NCBI RefSeq assembly: GCF_001425825.1
Contig: NZ_LMDM01000019.1
Coordinates: 1 to 64,000 of the forward strand
Origin: Rhizobacter sp. Root1238
GTDB lineage: Bacteria; Pseudomonadota; Gammaproteobacteria; Burkholderiales; Burkholderiaceae_C
Direction of reading: 5' to 3'
Length of the DNA: 64,000 nucleotides
Of the stretch, positions 47,870 through 57,768 are shown in pieces. The notes under the pieces were generated by a model. The model searched no databases. It saw only the letters and a list, made by a program, of their open reading frames with translations, and had not been told where the DNA came from. Made by a program: the position numbers and the translations under genes. The stretch's first letter is position 1; each line of letters starts with the position of its first letter.

Positions 47870-48844
47870 TCAGCGGTTGAACTCGAAGGGAGCCTGCGGC
47901 TGCGTGTCGGAGAACTTCATCACCTCGAAGCGCACGCACGGCGAGGTGGGGTCGACCGGCGAGGCCCCCAGCCCGATCGCGCCGCTGCCGTGCAGCGTGC
48001 AGGTGCCGCGGCGCAGCTGGACGATCTCGGAATCGCTGGAGAAGCGAACATACGTGCCGTTGTAGCTGAGGTCGGTCAGCTGGAAGGCGCCGCCATGCCA
48101 GTCGATGCGGGCATGCGAGCGCGAGACGCGCGAGTCGTCGATGCAGTAGGTGGCCTGCGGGCTGCGGCCCAGCACCACCGGCAGGCTCGGGCCGGCATAG
48201 ACGCGGTTCAGGTCGAGCCACGCGAGGCGGATGCCTTCGGGTTCGGTCGCGGTGGGCAGCAGGTCGCCATAGGCAGTGGCCGCGGTGTCGCCGAAACGCC
48301 GGCCTTCGAGCAGGTAGACGTGCACCGGCTCGACGCGGCCGCGCAGCTGCACGCGGTCGAGGCTGCGAAAGCGCGCGCTGCTCTCGGCGTCCTGGGCCGA
48401 GAACACGGTGGCGGTGGTGAGCGTCTCGTTGTCGCCGGCATGGTCCAGCAGGCGCGCCGCGACGTTGACGGCATCGCCGAAGCAATCGCCCGACATCGCG
48501 ACCACTTCGCCGTGCGCCAGCCCGACCTGCAGCTTCAGCACCGGCGAGCGTTGCACCGCGGCCGGTGCGCCGGCGGCAGGCGCGGCCGGCGGCACGATGC
48601 GGTCCAGCGACTCGTGCATGCCGTCGGCGGCGGACACCGCCTCGATCGGGTTCTCGAACACCGCCATCAGGCCGTCGCCCAGCGTCTTGACGACGGTGCC
48701 GCGGCAGCTGGTCACCACATGGGCCAGCAGCGCGACGCTGTGCGTGACGACCGTCGTGGCCTCGGCGTTGCCCAGCGTCTCGTACAGCGCAGTGCTGCCG
48801 CGAAGATCGGCAAACAACACGGTGCGCTGCAGGATCTGGGTCAT
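47870..48844 (-). CDS. Class III nucleotide cyclase domain plus FHA domain
   Basis: A 324-residue soluble protein. The cyclase catalytic domain (about 1-190) keeps the metal residues D13 (VLFADLRGST) and D57 (TLGDGLMAVF) and FGDAVNVAARL. A C-terminal FHA domain (about 225-310) shows VLGRSP, SRVSRSHARIDW and DLSYNGTYV, the residues that bind phosphothreonine. It may link phosphoprotein binding to cAMP or cGMP production. Start at ATG 48844, in line with the cyclase core; an upstream opening runs through the rpoD terminator. No Ser/Thr kinase is nearby. Confidence 0.9.
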   Translation of the reverse strand: MTQILQRTVLFADLRGSTALYETLGNAEATTVVTHSVALLAHVVTSCRGTVVKTLGDGLMAVFENPIEAVSAADGMHESLDRIVPPAAPAAGAPAAVQRSPVLKLQVGLAHGEVVAMSGDCFGDAVNVAARLLDHAGDNETLTTATVFSAQDAESSARFRSLDRVQLRGRVEPVHVYLLEGRRFGDTAATAYGDLLPTATEPEGIRLAWLDLNRVYAGPSLPVVLGRSPQATYCIDDSRVSRSHARIDWHGGAFQLTDLSYNGTYVRFSSDSEIVQLRRGTCTLHGSGAIGLGASPVDPTSPCVRFEVMKFSDTQPQAPFEFNR

Positions 48845-48885
48845 AAGCGTGAAGTTTATGGCAACTTGGCGGCCGCCGAAGGCGC

Positions 48886-48921
48886 AAAAAAGGCCCCGAA
48901 AGCGGTGCTCGCGGGGCCTTT
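48886..48921 (-). terminator. Intrinsic terminator of rpoD
   Basis: In the minus direction AAAGGCCCC (48921-48913) pairs with GGGGCCTTT (48897-48889), and the stem is followed by a U run (six A on the plus strand, 48886-48891). It stands 44 bp after the rpoD stop and before the cyclase-FHA gene, so that gene has its own promoter or depends on read-through. Confidence 0.85.
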
Positions 48922-48964
48922 GCAGGGGACGTTGCAGCGGCGCTGCAGGCATCCCCTGGCGGGA

Positions 48965-51184
48965 TCAGAGATTGTCCAGATACGTGCGCAACTTGTCCGA
49001 CCGGCTCGGGTGCTTCAGCTTGCGGATCGCCTTGGCTTCGATCTGGCGGATGCGCTCGCGCGTCACGTCGAACTGCTTGCCGACTTCTTCCAGCGTGTGG
49101 TCGGTGCTCATCTCGATGCCGAAGCGCATGCGCAGCACCTTGGCTTCGCGCGGCGTCAGGCTGTCGAGGATGTCCTTCACCACATCGCGCAGGCCGGCCT
49201 GCATCGCCGCCTCGATCGGCGCGGTGTTGTTGGTGTCCTCGATGAAGTCGCCCAGGTGCGAATCGTCGTCGTCGCCGATGGGGGTTTCCATCGAGATCGG
49301 CTCCTTCGCGATCTTCATGATCTTGCGGATCTTGTCTTCCGGGATCTCCATCTTCTCGGCCAGCGTCGGGGCATCGGGTTCGAAACCGAATTCCTGCAAG
49401 TGCTGGCGCGACAGCCGGTTCATCTTGTTGATCGTCTCGATCATGTGGACCGGGATGCGGATCGTGCGCGCCTGGTCGGCGATCGAGCGCGTGATGGCCT
49501 GGCGGATCCACCACGTCGCGTAGGTCGAGAACTTGTAGCCGCGGCGGTATTCGAACTTGTCGACCGCCTTCATCAGGCCGATGTTGCCTTCCTGGATCAG
49601 GTCGAGGAACTGCAGGCCGCGGTTGGTGTACTTCTTCGCGATCGAGATCACGAGGCGCAGGTTGGCCTCGATCATTTCCTTCTTCGCGTCGCGCGAGGCC
49701 TTCTCGCCCTCGTTCATGCGCTTGTTGATCTGCTTCAGGTCTTCCAGCGGCACGACGGCGCGGGCCTGCTGGTCGGTCAGCTTCTTCTGCAGCTCCTGCA
49801 CCGGCGGCAGGTTGCGCGCCAGCACCGCGCTGTACGGCTTGCCCGCTGCCGCTTCCTTCTCCGCCCACTTCAGGTTCAGGATGTTGGGCGGGAAGTTCTT
49901 GATGAAATACTCTTGCGGCATGCCGCACTTGTCGACGAGGATCTTGCGCAGCTCGCGTTCGTAGCGGCGCACGTCGTCGACCTGCGAGCGCAGGATGCCG
50001 CACAGCTTCTCGATGGTCTTGACCGTGAAGCGGATCGTCATCAGCTCGGCGCTGATGGCCTGCTGGGCCTTGTTGTACGGCGCCGACTGGTAGCCGTCCT
50101 TCTCGAAGGCCTTGCGCATCTTGTCGAAGTTCTCGCGCAGGTTGGCGAGCTTCGTCAGCGCCGCACCCTTCAGTTCCTCGAGCTTCTTGGTCAGCGCCTT
50201 GCTGCCGCCGTTGCCGTCGTCGTCGTCTTCCTCGTCGAAGAAGTCGACGTCTTCCTCGGCCACGTAGTCGTCGGCCTCGTCTTCCGAGACGAAGCCGTCG
50301 ACGACCTCGGAGATCGTCATCTCGCCGGCGCCGATGCGGTCGGCATAGACCAGGATCTCGGCGATGGTGGTCGGCGAGGCGCTGATCGCCAGCATCATGG
50401 CCTGCAGGCCGCCTTCGATGCGCTTGGCGATCTCGATCTCGCCCTCGCGCGTCAGCAGCTCGACCGTGCCCATCTCGCGCATGTACATGCGCACCGGATC
50501 GGTGGTGCGGCCGAATTCGGAGTCGACGGTCGACAGCGCCGCTTCGGCGGCTTCCTCGGCCTCTTCTTCGGTGGCGGTGGTGGTGCCGCCGCCGGCGATC
50601 AGCAGCGTCGCGGCGTCGGGCGCCTGCTCGTAGACCGCGATGCCCATGTCGTTCAGCATCGACACGATGGCTTCGAGGATGTCGGCGTCGACCAGCTTCT
50701 CGGGAAGGTGGTCGTTGATTTCCTGGTGGGTCAGGAAGCCGCGCGTCTTGCCCATCTTGATGAGCGTCTTCAGCTCATGGCGGCGCTTGGCGACTTCTTC
50801 TTCGGTGAGCGCGGTCTCGTCGAGGCCGAACTCGCGCATCAGCGCGCGCTCCTTCGCGCGCGACACCTTCATGCGCAGCGGCTTGACCTTGGCAGCCTTG
50901 TCGTCGGTGCCGGCCGCTTCGGGCTCGGGCTCGCCTTCGAGCTCGGCTTCGACGTCGGAGAAGTCCTCTTCGGGCACTTCTTCCTTCTTGGCGGCGGCGC
51001 CGGCCTTCGGCTTGCGACCCGGCTTGCCCTTGGCGTCGGCGACGGTCTTGTCGGCCACCGCCTTGGCGGCCGGCTTGGCGACGGCCTTCTTCTTGTCTTC
51101 AACTTCGGCCTTGCCGGCCTTCACGGCTTTCGACGCAGCGGCGGGTTGTGCTGCCTTGGCGGGGGCGCTCTTCTTCGCGGTCAT
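48965..51184 (-). CDS. rpoD: RNA polymerase primary sigma factor RpoD (sigma-70)
   Basis: The 739-residue housekeeping sigma factor. A Lys/Ala/Pro-rich N-terminal extension (1-105) precedes region 1.1 (from about 110), as is common in Betaproteobacteria. Region 1.2 has [22 protein letters not shown], the non-conserved region includes acidic [18 protein letters not shown], region 2 has [41 protein letters not shown] split around its promoter-binding helices, and region 4 ends [13 protein letters not shown]. Transcribed from a strong promoter 320 bp upstream. Confidence 0.99.
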   Translation of the reverse strand: MTAKKSAPAKAAQPAAASKAVKAGKAEVEDKKKAVAKPAAKAVADKTVADAKGKPGRKPKAGAAAKKEEVPEEDFSDVEAELEGEPEPEAAGTDDKAAKVKPLRMKVSRAKERALMREFGLDETALTEEEVAKRRHELKTLIKMGKTRGFLTHQEINDHLPEKLVDADILEAIVSMLNDMGIAVYEQAPDAATLLIAGGGTTTATEEEAEEAAEAALSTVDSEFGRTTDPVRMYMREMGTVELLTREGEIEIAKRIEGGLQAMMLAISASPTTIAEILVYADRIGAGEMTISEVVDGFVSEDEADDYVAEEDVDFFDEEDDDDGNGGSKALTKKLEELKGAALTKLANLRENFDKMRKAFEKDGYQSAPYNKAQQAISAELMTIRFTVKTIEKLCGILRSQVDDVRRYERELRKILVDKCGMPQEYFIKNFPPNILNLKWAEKEAAAGKPYSAVLARNLPPVQELQKKLTDQQARAVVPLEDLKQINKRMNEGEKASRDAKKEMIEANLRLVISIAKKYTNRGLQFLDLIQEGNIGLMKAVDKFEYRRGYKFSTYATWWIRQAITRSIADQARTIRIPVHMIETINKMNRLSRQHLQEFGFEPDAPTLAEKMEIPEDKIRKIMKIAKEPISMETPIGDDDDSHLGDFIEDTNNTAPIEAAMQAGLRDVVKDILDSLTPREAKVLRMRFGIEMSTDHTLEEVGKQFDVTRERIRQIEAKAIRKLKHPSRSDKLRTYLDNL

Positions 51185-51533
51185 GCAAATCCTCGAATGG
51201 TGGTGGTCGTCACGTCGAACCGCGCCTCAGGGCCCATGCCCAGAAGCCGGATGACGGCGGCTCGGCAGGGCCTTGTTCAGCGGAGGTCCAAAGACGTAGC
51301 GAGGCCCGGATCAAGCCTTAGCTTGGGGCCGCAATCAATTGGGCAAGGTCGCGTGACCATCGAACGGAGTACAGCCCTTGCGGGATAGGGGTGGCCTTGA
51401 GGTGGGGACCCTGGGTCAGAGGGTGGCCGGGGCCCGGAGGTGCTGTCTTTGGAACCGTCTTTGCTGACTGTCTTGCCAGCCGGTCATCACTCTTGCCTTA
51501 CAACAAACCCTCGATTATCGGCGAAAGAACCTG
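51185..51533 (-). other. Long untranslated leader of rpoD
   Basis: No protein gene is convincing in this 349-bp gap. Transcripts from the promoter at 51514-51542 would carry about 322 untranslated bases before the rpoD ATG. The stretch is GC-rich with runs able to form stems, such as GGGC-CCAT-GCCC at 51228-51239. No known riboswitch is recognised. Confidence 0.55.
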
Positions 51534-51542
51534 TTACGTCAA
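51514..51542 (-). promoter_or_regulatory. Sigma-70 promoter of rpoD
   Basis: The minus strand reads TTGACG (51542-51537), a 17-bp spacer and GATAAT (51519-51514). The -35 is formed by the last codons of dnaG and the stop codon is within the spacer. Transcription should start near 51507. Confidence 0.75.
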
Positions 51543-53519
51543 AGCCGGTGGCTTCATTCCCTGCAGCCGAAGCCGGCGCTCGGCGTCGAGTTCACGCCAC
51601 CGCGCGAGCGCGGAGGGGTCGGTCGCGGCCTGCCGGATCAGGATTTCCTGGCGCGCCGACAGCAGCTCGACCCACATGCCGTCGACCACCCGGCGCAGGT
51701 CGGCGAACTGCATTTCGTCCTGAAGCACACCCGGCGGCACGAGGCGGCGGCTGTCGTCGGCCCATTCGCTGCCGTGCAAGGCCTGTTCGAGCACGGCCCA
51801 CGGCGTGGCACCGTGTTCGAGCAGGTGGCGCTCCAGCCAGGCGACCAGCGAGCCGTGCGGCGCGGGCAGCTCGTGCAGCAACTGGTGGTCGTCGGTGCCG
51901 AGCTGGTCCCACCAGTCGCTGTGCAGCAACAGCAGCCGCAGCACGGTGTCGGCCGGGCTGGTGGGAACCGTCCGCACCTTCGACTGCGGAGGGAACGGGC
52001 CGCTTTCCTCGTAGCGGTCCGGCGCGCCACGCTTGCCCTTCCAGTCCTTGGTCCATTCCTTGGTCCACTTGCGGCCGCCACCGCCGGTGCCGCCGTCGCG
52101 GCGCTGGAAGCGCTCGCGCGGCGCGGCGGGCTCGCCATCGTCCGGCGGGCCGTAGCTGTCGTCGGTCGGGGGCTCATGGCGGTTCGATGCCGAACCGCCG
52201 CCGTGCCGCGACGGCGCCGAGGCCTGCCACAGCTGCGTCAGGTCGGCCGAGCCGATGCCGCCTTGCTGCGCCAGTTCGGCCAGCAGCTGCAGCTTCAGCG
52301 CGCCGTCCGGCAGCGCCGACCACAGCGGCTTGGCATTGGCGAGGAACTTGGCGCGGCCCTCGGCGGTCGACAGGTCGCCGCCGTCGCGCGCGGCTTCGAC
52401 CAGCTGGCGCGACAGCGGTACCGCCTGGGCGACGCAGGCCTCGAAGGCTTCGGCGCCGAGTTCGCGCACATACGAATCCGGATCGTGTTCGGTCGGCAGG
52501 AACAGGAAGCGGACGGTGCGGGTGTCGCTCGCGAGCGGCAGCGAGGCCTCGAGCGCCCGGCCGGCCGCCCGCCGCCCGGCGGCATCGCCGTCAAAGCTGA
52601 ACACCACCGATTCGGTGAAGCGGAACAGCTTCTGCACATGCTCGGCCGTGCAGGCGGTGCCGAGGGTCGCGACCGCATTGTCGAAGCCGTGCTGGGCGAG
52701 CGCGACGACGTCCATGTACCCCTCGACCACCAGCGCATAGCCGCGCTTGCGCAGCCCGGCGCGCGCCTCGTGCAGGCCGTACAGCTCGCGGCCCTTCACG
52801 AACACCGGCGTCTCCGGCGAGTTCAGGTACTTCGGCTCGCCCTTGTCGAGCACCCGCCCGCCAAACCCGATCACGTCGCCCTGCACCGAGCGGATCGGGA
52901 ACATGATGCGGTCCCGGAAGCGGTCATAGCGCTTGCGTTCCTCGTCGTTCTCGCCCTGCGAGATGACGAGGCCGCTCTCCTCGAGCAGCGGGTCGTCGTA
53001 GCGCGGGAATACGCTCGCGAGCGCGCGCCAGCCGTCGGGCGCGTAGCCCAGCCCGAACGCCGCGGCGATCTCGCCGCTCAGCCCGCGGCCCTTCAGGTAG
53101 TCGATCGCCCGCGGACTGCCCTTCAGCTGCTTGCGGTAGCTCTCGCTGGCCTTGGCCAGCACGTCGCTGAGGGTGGCCTGGCGTTCCTTCAGCTCGGCGG
53201 CGCGTTCGCGCTCCTGCGGCGAGCGGTCGTCTTCCGGCACCGTGAGCCCGGCCTGCTGCGCCAGGTCGCGCACCGCATCGAGGAAGCCCATCCCCGAATA
53301 CTCCATCAGGAAACCCAGTGCGTTGCCGTGCACACCGCAGCCGAAGCAGTGGTAGGTCTGGCGGGTCGGGCTGACGGTGAAGCTCGGCGTCTTTTCGCCG
53401 TGGAACGGGCACAGGCCCTTGTGGTTGATGCCGGCCTTCTTCAGCTGCACGTGGCGGCCGACGACTTCGACGACGTCGATGCGGGACAGCAGTTCCTGGA
53501 TGAAGCTCGGCGGGATCAC
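51534..53519 (-). CDS. dnaG: DNA primase DnaG
   Basis: Synthesises RNA primers at the replication fork. The 661 residues show the N-terminal zinc finger (C37, H40, C58, C61), the RNA polymerase core with TOPRIM (ALVVEGYMDVVALAQHG and FSFDGDAAGRRA at about 255-320), and a variable C-terminal helicase-interaction domain preceded by a low-complexity Gly/Arg-rich linker (about 425-500). It starts at GTG 53519. The rpsU gene that often precedes dnaG is not here. Confidence 0.98.
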   Translation of the reverse strand: MIPPSFIQELLSRIDVVEVVGRHVQLKKAGINHKGLCPFHGEKTPSFTVSPTRQTYHCFGCGVHGNALGFLMEYSGMGFLDAVRDLAQQAGLTVPEDDRSPQERERAAELKERQATLSDVLAKASESYRKQLKGSPRAIDYLKGRGLSGEIAAAFGLGYAPDGWRALASVFPRYDDPLLEESGLVISQGENDEERKRYDRFRDRIMFPIRSVQGDVIGFGGRVLDKGEPKYLNSPETPVFVKGRELYGLHEARAGLRKRGYALVVEGYMDVVALAQHGFDNAVATLGTACTAEHVQKLFRFTESVVFSFDGDAAGRRAAGRALEASLPLASDTRTVRFLFLPTEHDPDSYVRELGAEAFEACVAQAVPLSRQLVEAARDGGDLSTAEGRAKFLANAKPLWSALPDGALKLQLLAELAQQGGIGSADLTQLWQASAPSRHGGGSASNRHEPPTDDSYGPPDDGEPAAPRERFQRRDGGTGGGGRKWTKEWTKDWKGKRGAPDRYEESGPFPPQSKVRTVPTSPADTVLRLLLLHSDWWDQLGTDDHQLLHELPAPHGSLVAWLERHLLEHGATPWAVLEQALHGSEWADDSRRLVPPGVLQDEMQFADLRRVVDGMWVELLSARQEILIRQAATDPSALARWRELDAERRLRLQGMKPPALT

Positions 53520-53609
53520 CCCGCGAGTCTATCGAACCGACTGGGGGAAGACCCCGAGGCGGCGACTTGTGCAGCTTTGCACGGGGCCGGTCTTGCGGGC
53601 TGTTACCGA

Positions 53610-53640
53610 TTGACGCAAGGGTGACCATGCTCGGTACACT
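53610..53640 (+). promoter_or_regulatory. Promoter of the TonB-domain gene
   Basis: TTGACG (53610-53615) and TACACT (53635-53640), spacer 19 bp, slightly long. A transcript start near 53647 favours the GTG at 53704 over the GTG at 53650. Confidence 0.45.
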
Positions 53641-53703
53641 TTTTGCACCGTGAAGTTCGATGCCGTGTCGTTGGGGCACGTCAAGACCCTCGGAAGGAAT
53701 CGT

Positions 53704-54555
53704 GTGCATCTCCACTCAACGCCGGAACAGGCGCGTTTGCGATTCTCGCCTCGCACACTCTGCCTCGCGCTGCTGGCGTCGGGGTTGATGGGGGCATGGC
53801 AGGCGGCCCGGGCGCAGGCCGCCTCCGCACCCGCGGCGAAAGAAGAGTCCGCGCCCAGCGAGCGCGCCAAGCGCGAGGCGGAGAACGTCTTCCGCTGGAT
53901 CATGATCCACTCGGACAAGCCCCGCAAAACGCGCGACGGCAAGGACGACAAGCCGGCCGCGCCTGCACCGGCGCCGGTCGCCAATGCACCCAGACCGGCA
54001 CCGGCCGCACGCGTCGCGAAGGCGGGCGAGGGCAGTGCCGAAGGCGCGGTGGCTGCACCCGTACCGGCACCTGCGCCGGCGCCCGCGATCCGCGCCGCAG
54101 CGGCGCCGGCCCAGGTGCCTGCTGCAGCGGCGCAGGCAGTGCCGGTCTCCACGGTCGACAACGAAGCGGCGCGCATGTCGAACAACGCCGCGGCGCTGGC
54201 TCGCGGGAACGGGGCAGCGGTCGGCAACGGCGGCGGCCGCACGGCCATGCCGGACGCCGCCGCGCCACCCGCGCTCGCCGCGGCGCCGGAACCCGAGCCC
54301 GAGCAGGAGTCGCTGGTGATGGTGTCCCAGGTGGAGCCGCAATTCCCGCGCGCGGTGATGCTCGACCTGCGTCGCGGCACCGTGCGGGTGCGCTTCGACG
54401 TGATGACCGATGGCACGGTGGCCGGGCAGACCGTCGTGTCCTCGACCAATGTGCGGCTGAACCGCGCAGCACTGGCCGCCGTCGGGCAATGGAAGTTCCA
54501 ACCGTTGCGCGAGGCGCAAGAGGGCATCGTCGAAGTGGGCTTCAACCTCGATTGA
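53704..54555 (+). CDS. Energy transducer TonB-family C-terminal domain protein
   Basis: A 283-residue exported protein. Residues about 10-38 form a signal peptide or anchor (RTLCLALLASGLMGAWQAARAQA), then a Pro/Ala-rich low-complexity region (about 75-190), then a C-terminal TonB domain (about 205-283) with SQVEPQFPRAVMLDLRRGTVRVRFDVMTDGTV in its usual order, ending VGFNLD. Classic TonB uses an uncleaved N-terminal anchor; here the AQA-A junction looks cleavable, and no exbBD genes are adjacent, so energy transduction is uncertain. GTG 53704 follows GGAAGGA; GTG 53650 is the longer alternative. Confidence 0.8.
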   Translation: MHLHSTPEQARLRFSPRTLCLALLASGLMGAWQAARAQAASAPAAKEESAPSERAKREAENVFRWIMIHSDKPRKTRDGKDDKPAAPAPAPVANAPRPAPAARVAKAGEGSAEGAVAAPVPAPAPAPAIRAAAAPAQVPAAAAQAVPVSTVDNEAARMSNNAAALARGNGAAVGNGGGRTAMPDAAAPPALAAAPEPEPEQESLVMVSQVEPQFPRAVMLDLRRGTVRVRFDVMTDGTVAGQTVVSSTNVRLNRAALAAVGQWKFQPLREAQEGIVEVGFNLD

Positions 54556-54579
54556 GCCGCTCCCGAGCGGCTGCAGCGG

Positions 54580-57500
54580 TCAGGCCGCGATGGTCCGCTC
54601 CGGCGCGATCGCGCCCCGGTACTGCCGCACCCAGTCGACCACCTCGGTCGACGGCATCGCGGCCGCGATGCCGTTGCCCTGGGCCATGTCGCAGCCGATC
54701 GCGATCAGGCGCTGCGCCTGGGCCCGCGATTCGACGCCCTCGGCCACCACCGTGCAGCCGAAGGTGCGCGACAGGCTGATCACGCCGGCGACGATCGCAT
54801 GGTCCTGCGGGTCGAGCAGCATGTTCTGCACGAACGAGCGGTCGATCTTCAGCAGGTCGAGCGGCAGCCGCTTCAGGTAGGTGAGGGTGGAATAGCCGGT
54901 GCCGAAATCGTCGAGCGCGAATCGCACGCCGAGCTTGCGGCACTCCTGCATCAGCTGCACCGTGTAGTCCACGTCGGCCAGTGCGGCGGTTTCCAGCACC
55001 TCGATCACCAGGCGCTGCGCCACCGGCGAGTTGTAGCGCGACAGCAGGCCGGCCAGGCGCTGCGCGAACAGCGGCTCCTGCAGGTGCCGCGCCGAGACGT
55101 TGATGCTGACCGTCAGGTCGAGCCCCTGGCGCTGCCATTGCGCGAGTTGCTCGATGCCTTGTTGCAGCACCCAGTCGCCGACGCTCGCGCTGAGGCCGGT
55201 GTGCTCGATCAGCGGCAGGAAATGCGCCGGCGCGATCACGCCGTGCTGCGGATGCTTCCAGCGCAGCAGCGCCTCGACGCCCATCACCGTGCCGTTGCGC
55301 AGGTCGACCTTGGGCTGGTAGTAGAGGCAGAACTCCTGCGCGTCGAGCGCGGTCTGCACGCGGCTGAGCGCCTCGAAGCGCTCTTCGGTGCGGCGGTTGA
55401 GCTCGGTGTCGAAGAACAGCGAGCCATTGCGGCCGGCCTGCTTCGCGCCGTACATCGCATGGTCGGCGTGGCGCAGCAGCGTTTCGGCGTCGGCGCGGTC
55501 GACCGGGTAGACGGTGGCGCCCAGGCTGGCGGTGACGATCACCGGTCCGATGCCCATGCCGAGGTTGTACGGCAGCGAGACCTGGCGCAGCACGCGCTCG
55601 ACGGTCGCCTGCGCGTCTTCGATCGTGGCGGCGCGCAGCAGCAGCACGAATTCGTCGCCGCCGAGGCGCGCGACCTCGTCGGTCCAGTGGTCCCAGCGCC
55701 CGAGCGAATTGCGCAGCCGCTGCGCCAGCTCGACCAGCAGCCGGTCGCCGGCCTCGTGGCCATGCGTGTCGTTGACGGGCTTGAAGTTGTCGAGGTCGAG
55801 GTAGCAGACCACCAGCAGGTAGCCATCGCGCTCGCTCGCGCGGATGGCCTCGCGCAGCATCTGCGCGAGGCGGGCCCGGTTGGGCAGCCGGGTCAGCTCG
55901 TCGAAATGCGCCTGGCGCTCGAGCTGTTCGCGGTGCAGCCGGGCCTGCGTGGTGTCCGACAGCACCAGCACGTGGTGGCGCAGTTCTGCGTCGGGGCCGG
56001 GGATCGCGGAGATCGTGACCTGCAGCGCGCACAGCTCGCCGTCGCGCCGCCGGTCGATGATCTCGCCGCGCCACGAGCCGGTCGATTCGAGCGCCGCCGC
56101 CATGCTGGCGCGTTGTGCGGCGCCCGGCTCGCCGTCGGCGGCCGGACGCAGCAGGGCCGGCACGGCGCCGAGCATTTCTTCGCGCGAGAAGCCGGTGATC
56201 TTCGTGAAGGCCGGGTTCACGTCGAGCACGCGGCAGGCCGCGTCGGTGATGATCAGGCCTTCGTGCAGGTACTCGAAGAGCCGCGTCGTCACGTTCTGGC
56301 GCTCCGCGGTGGCGTGGCGGTCGGTGATGTCGATCGCGGTGGCGATCACGCGCAGCGGCTCGCCGTCGGATGTGCGCTCGACAACGCGGGCATGGCCTTC
56401 GAGCCACAGCCAGCGCCCGTCCTTGGCCTGCAGCCGGAACTCGAACGCGTCGGCCTCGCCGGCCGGCGCCGTGCCGCGGCCGCGCGGCTGCAGCGCGCTC
56501 AGCAGGCGGGCACTGTCGGACGGATGGGTGCGGGCCAGCAGCCCGTCGATGCGGTGGCCGAACTCGACGCTGCCGTAGCCGAGCATGCGCAGCCAGCGGC
56601 GCGAATAGCCGATGCGGCCGCTGCGCAGGTCCCATTGAAGCGTGCCGACGCCGGCTGCGTCGAGCGCCAGTTGCCAGCGTGACTCGTTGGTCGCGGTGCG
56701 GCCGACCACGGCGCTGGCGAGCAGCGGCGTGGCGCACAAGGTGGCCAGCCAGCCGGACAGCGTGGCCGGGTCGGCCAGCGGCCCCGTGCCCGCGGCGACC
56801 GACCCGGTGGCGGCCCAGGCCGCGAGCCCTGCAGCGATCAGCAGGACCGTGGCCGAGGCCGGCAGCAGCCCGCGGCGCGCGGCCATGCCACCGACCAGCA
56901 GGTGCGGGATGCTGGCCAGCGCGAGCATCGCCGGGGTGTTGCCGTGGCGGGCGACGGCCCAGGCCGCGGCCAGCGCCCCGGCCCCCAACGCGGCGCTGGC
57001 CAGCCAGCGCCATTGCGCGAACGCCTGTTGCAGTGCCTGGCGCGACAGGGCCAGCAGCGGCAGTGCGAGCAGCATCGAAGCCAGCGCGTCGCGCGCTGCG
57101 GCGACGGCGCCAGGTTGCAGCCACACCTGCCGATCGAGCGGGCCGTCGACGGTGAAACAGACGAGGGCGTTGGCCACCGAGATCGAGGTGGGCAGCAACA
57201 CGCCGACACCCAGCATCAGCGCGGCATCGCGCCAGCCGTCGATGCGGCCGACGAAGCCGAGGCGGCGCAGCAGCAAGGCCGACAACCAGGCGCCGCCGAC
57301 CGTGCCGGCCGAGAGCGCCGCGGCTTGCCAGGGCATCAGGTCGGCACCCAGCAGCGCGAGGCAGCCGGCCAGCCAGAGCCCGGGGAGCATGCCGCTGCCC
57401 CAGCGCAGCAGCGCGGCCAGCATCAGGCCGCCGGGCAACCAGGGCAACGGAACCGCGAGCGACGCGAGGTTGAGCAGCGGCGTCGACAACCCCCAGCGAG

Positions 57501-57609
57501 CGAGGGCCACACACGCCAGCGACGCCAGCACCGCCTGCACGGCCCTGACGCTCAGGCGCGTGGACGGCAGCAGGATGACGGGCAGGGTGGGCAGGCGGAT
57601 GACGGGCAC
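54580..57609 (-). CDS. Membrane PAS-GGDEF-EAL cyclic-di-GMP protein
   Basis: A 1009-residue protein that may make and break c-di-GMP. The first about 320 residues form a MASE1-like membrane domain with eight or so segments. Two PAS domains (about 325-560) follow. The diguanylate cyclase motif is intact: GGDEF at 650-654. The EAL motif is intact at 779-781 (GVEALLRWKHP), with DDFGTGYSTLTYLKRLPLDLLKIDRSF in the second half split by the catalytic helix. Both active sites look usable. It stands between the TonB-domain gene and hns. Confidence 0.95.
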   Translation of the reverse strand: MPVIRLPTLPVILLPSTRLSVRAVQAVLASLACVALARWGLSTPLLNLASLAVPLPWLPGGLMLAALLRWGSGMLPGLWLAGCLALLGADLMPWQAAALSAGTVGGAWLSALLLRRLGFVGRIDGWRDAALMLGVGVLLPTSISVANALVCFTVDGPLDRQVWLQPGAVAAARDALASMLLALPLLALSRQALQQAFAQWRWLASAALGAGALAAAWAVARHGNTPAMLALASIPHLLVGGMAARRGLLPASATVLLIAAGLAAWAATGSVAAGTGPLADPATLSGWLATLCATPLLASAVVGRTATNESRWQLALDAAGVGTLQWDLRSGRIGYSRRWLRMLGYGSVEFGHRIDGLLARTHPSDSARLLSALQPRGRGTAPAGEADAFEFRLQAKDGRWLWLEGHARVVERTSDGEPLRVIATAIDITDRHATAERQNVTTRLFEYLHEGLIITDAACRVLDVNPAFTKITGFSREEMLGAVPALLRPAADGEPGAAQRASMAAALESTGSWRGEIIDRRRDGELCALQVTISAIPGPDAELRHHVLVLSDTTQARLHREQLERQAHFDELTRLPNRARLAQMLREAIRASERDGYLLVVCYLDLDNFKPVNDTHGHEAGDRLLVELAQRLRNSLGRWDHWTDEVARLGGDEFVLLLRAATIEDAQATVERVLRQVSLPYNLGMGIGPVIVTASLGATVYPVDRADAETLLRHADHAMYGAKQAGRNGSLFFDTELNRRTEERFEALSRVQTALDAQEFCLYYQPKVDLRNGTVMGVEALLRWKHPQHGVIAPAHFLPLIEHTGLSASVGDWVLQQGIEQLAQWQRQGLDLTVSINVSARHLQEPLFAQRLAGLLSRYNSPVAQRLVIEVLETAALADVDYTVQLMQECRKLGVRFALDDFGTGYSTLTYLKRLPLDLLKIDRSFVQNMLLDPQDHAIVAGVISLSRTFGCTVVAEGVESRAQAQRLIAIGCDMAQGNGIAAAMPSTEVVDWVRQYRGAIAPERTIAA

Positions 57610-57668
57610 GTGGGCGTCGCGAGGAAGCTTTTGAATGTACCCCGCGGCGCCTCCGCCAGACGCTGCGC

Positions 57669-57692
57669 GATACCCCGCATCTGCAGGGTATC
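57669..57692. repeat. Inverted repeat upstream of GGDEF/EAL gene
   Basis: GATACCC (57669-57675) and GGGTATC (57686-57692) with a 10-base loop. It lies 60 bp before the gene start and downstream of hns, so it may be an operator or a weak 3' structure of the hns transcript. Confidence 0.4.
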
Positions 57693-57768
57693 GGTCAGCC
57701 GATGGAATCGATACGGATCTCCGGGAAACGCACCGCGAAAGCGGCGCGCCGGGTCGCTTGCTCGAGAA

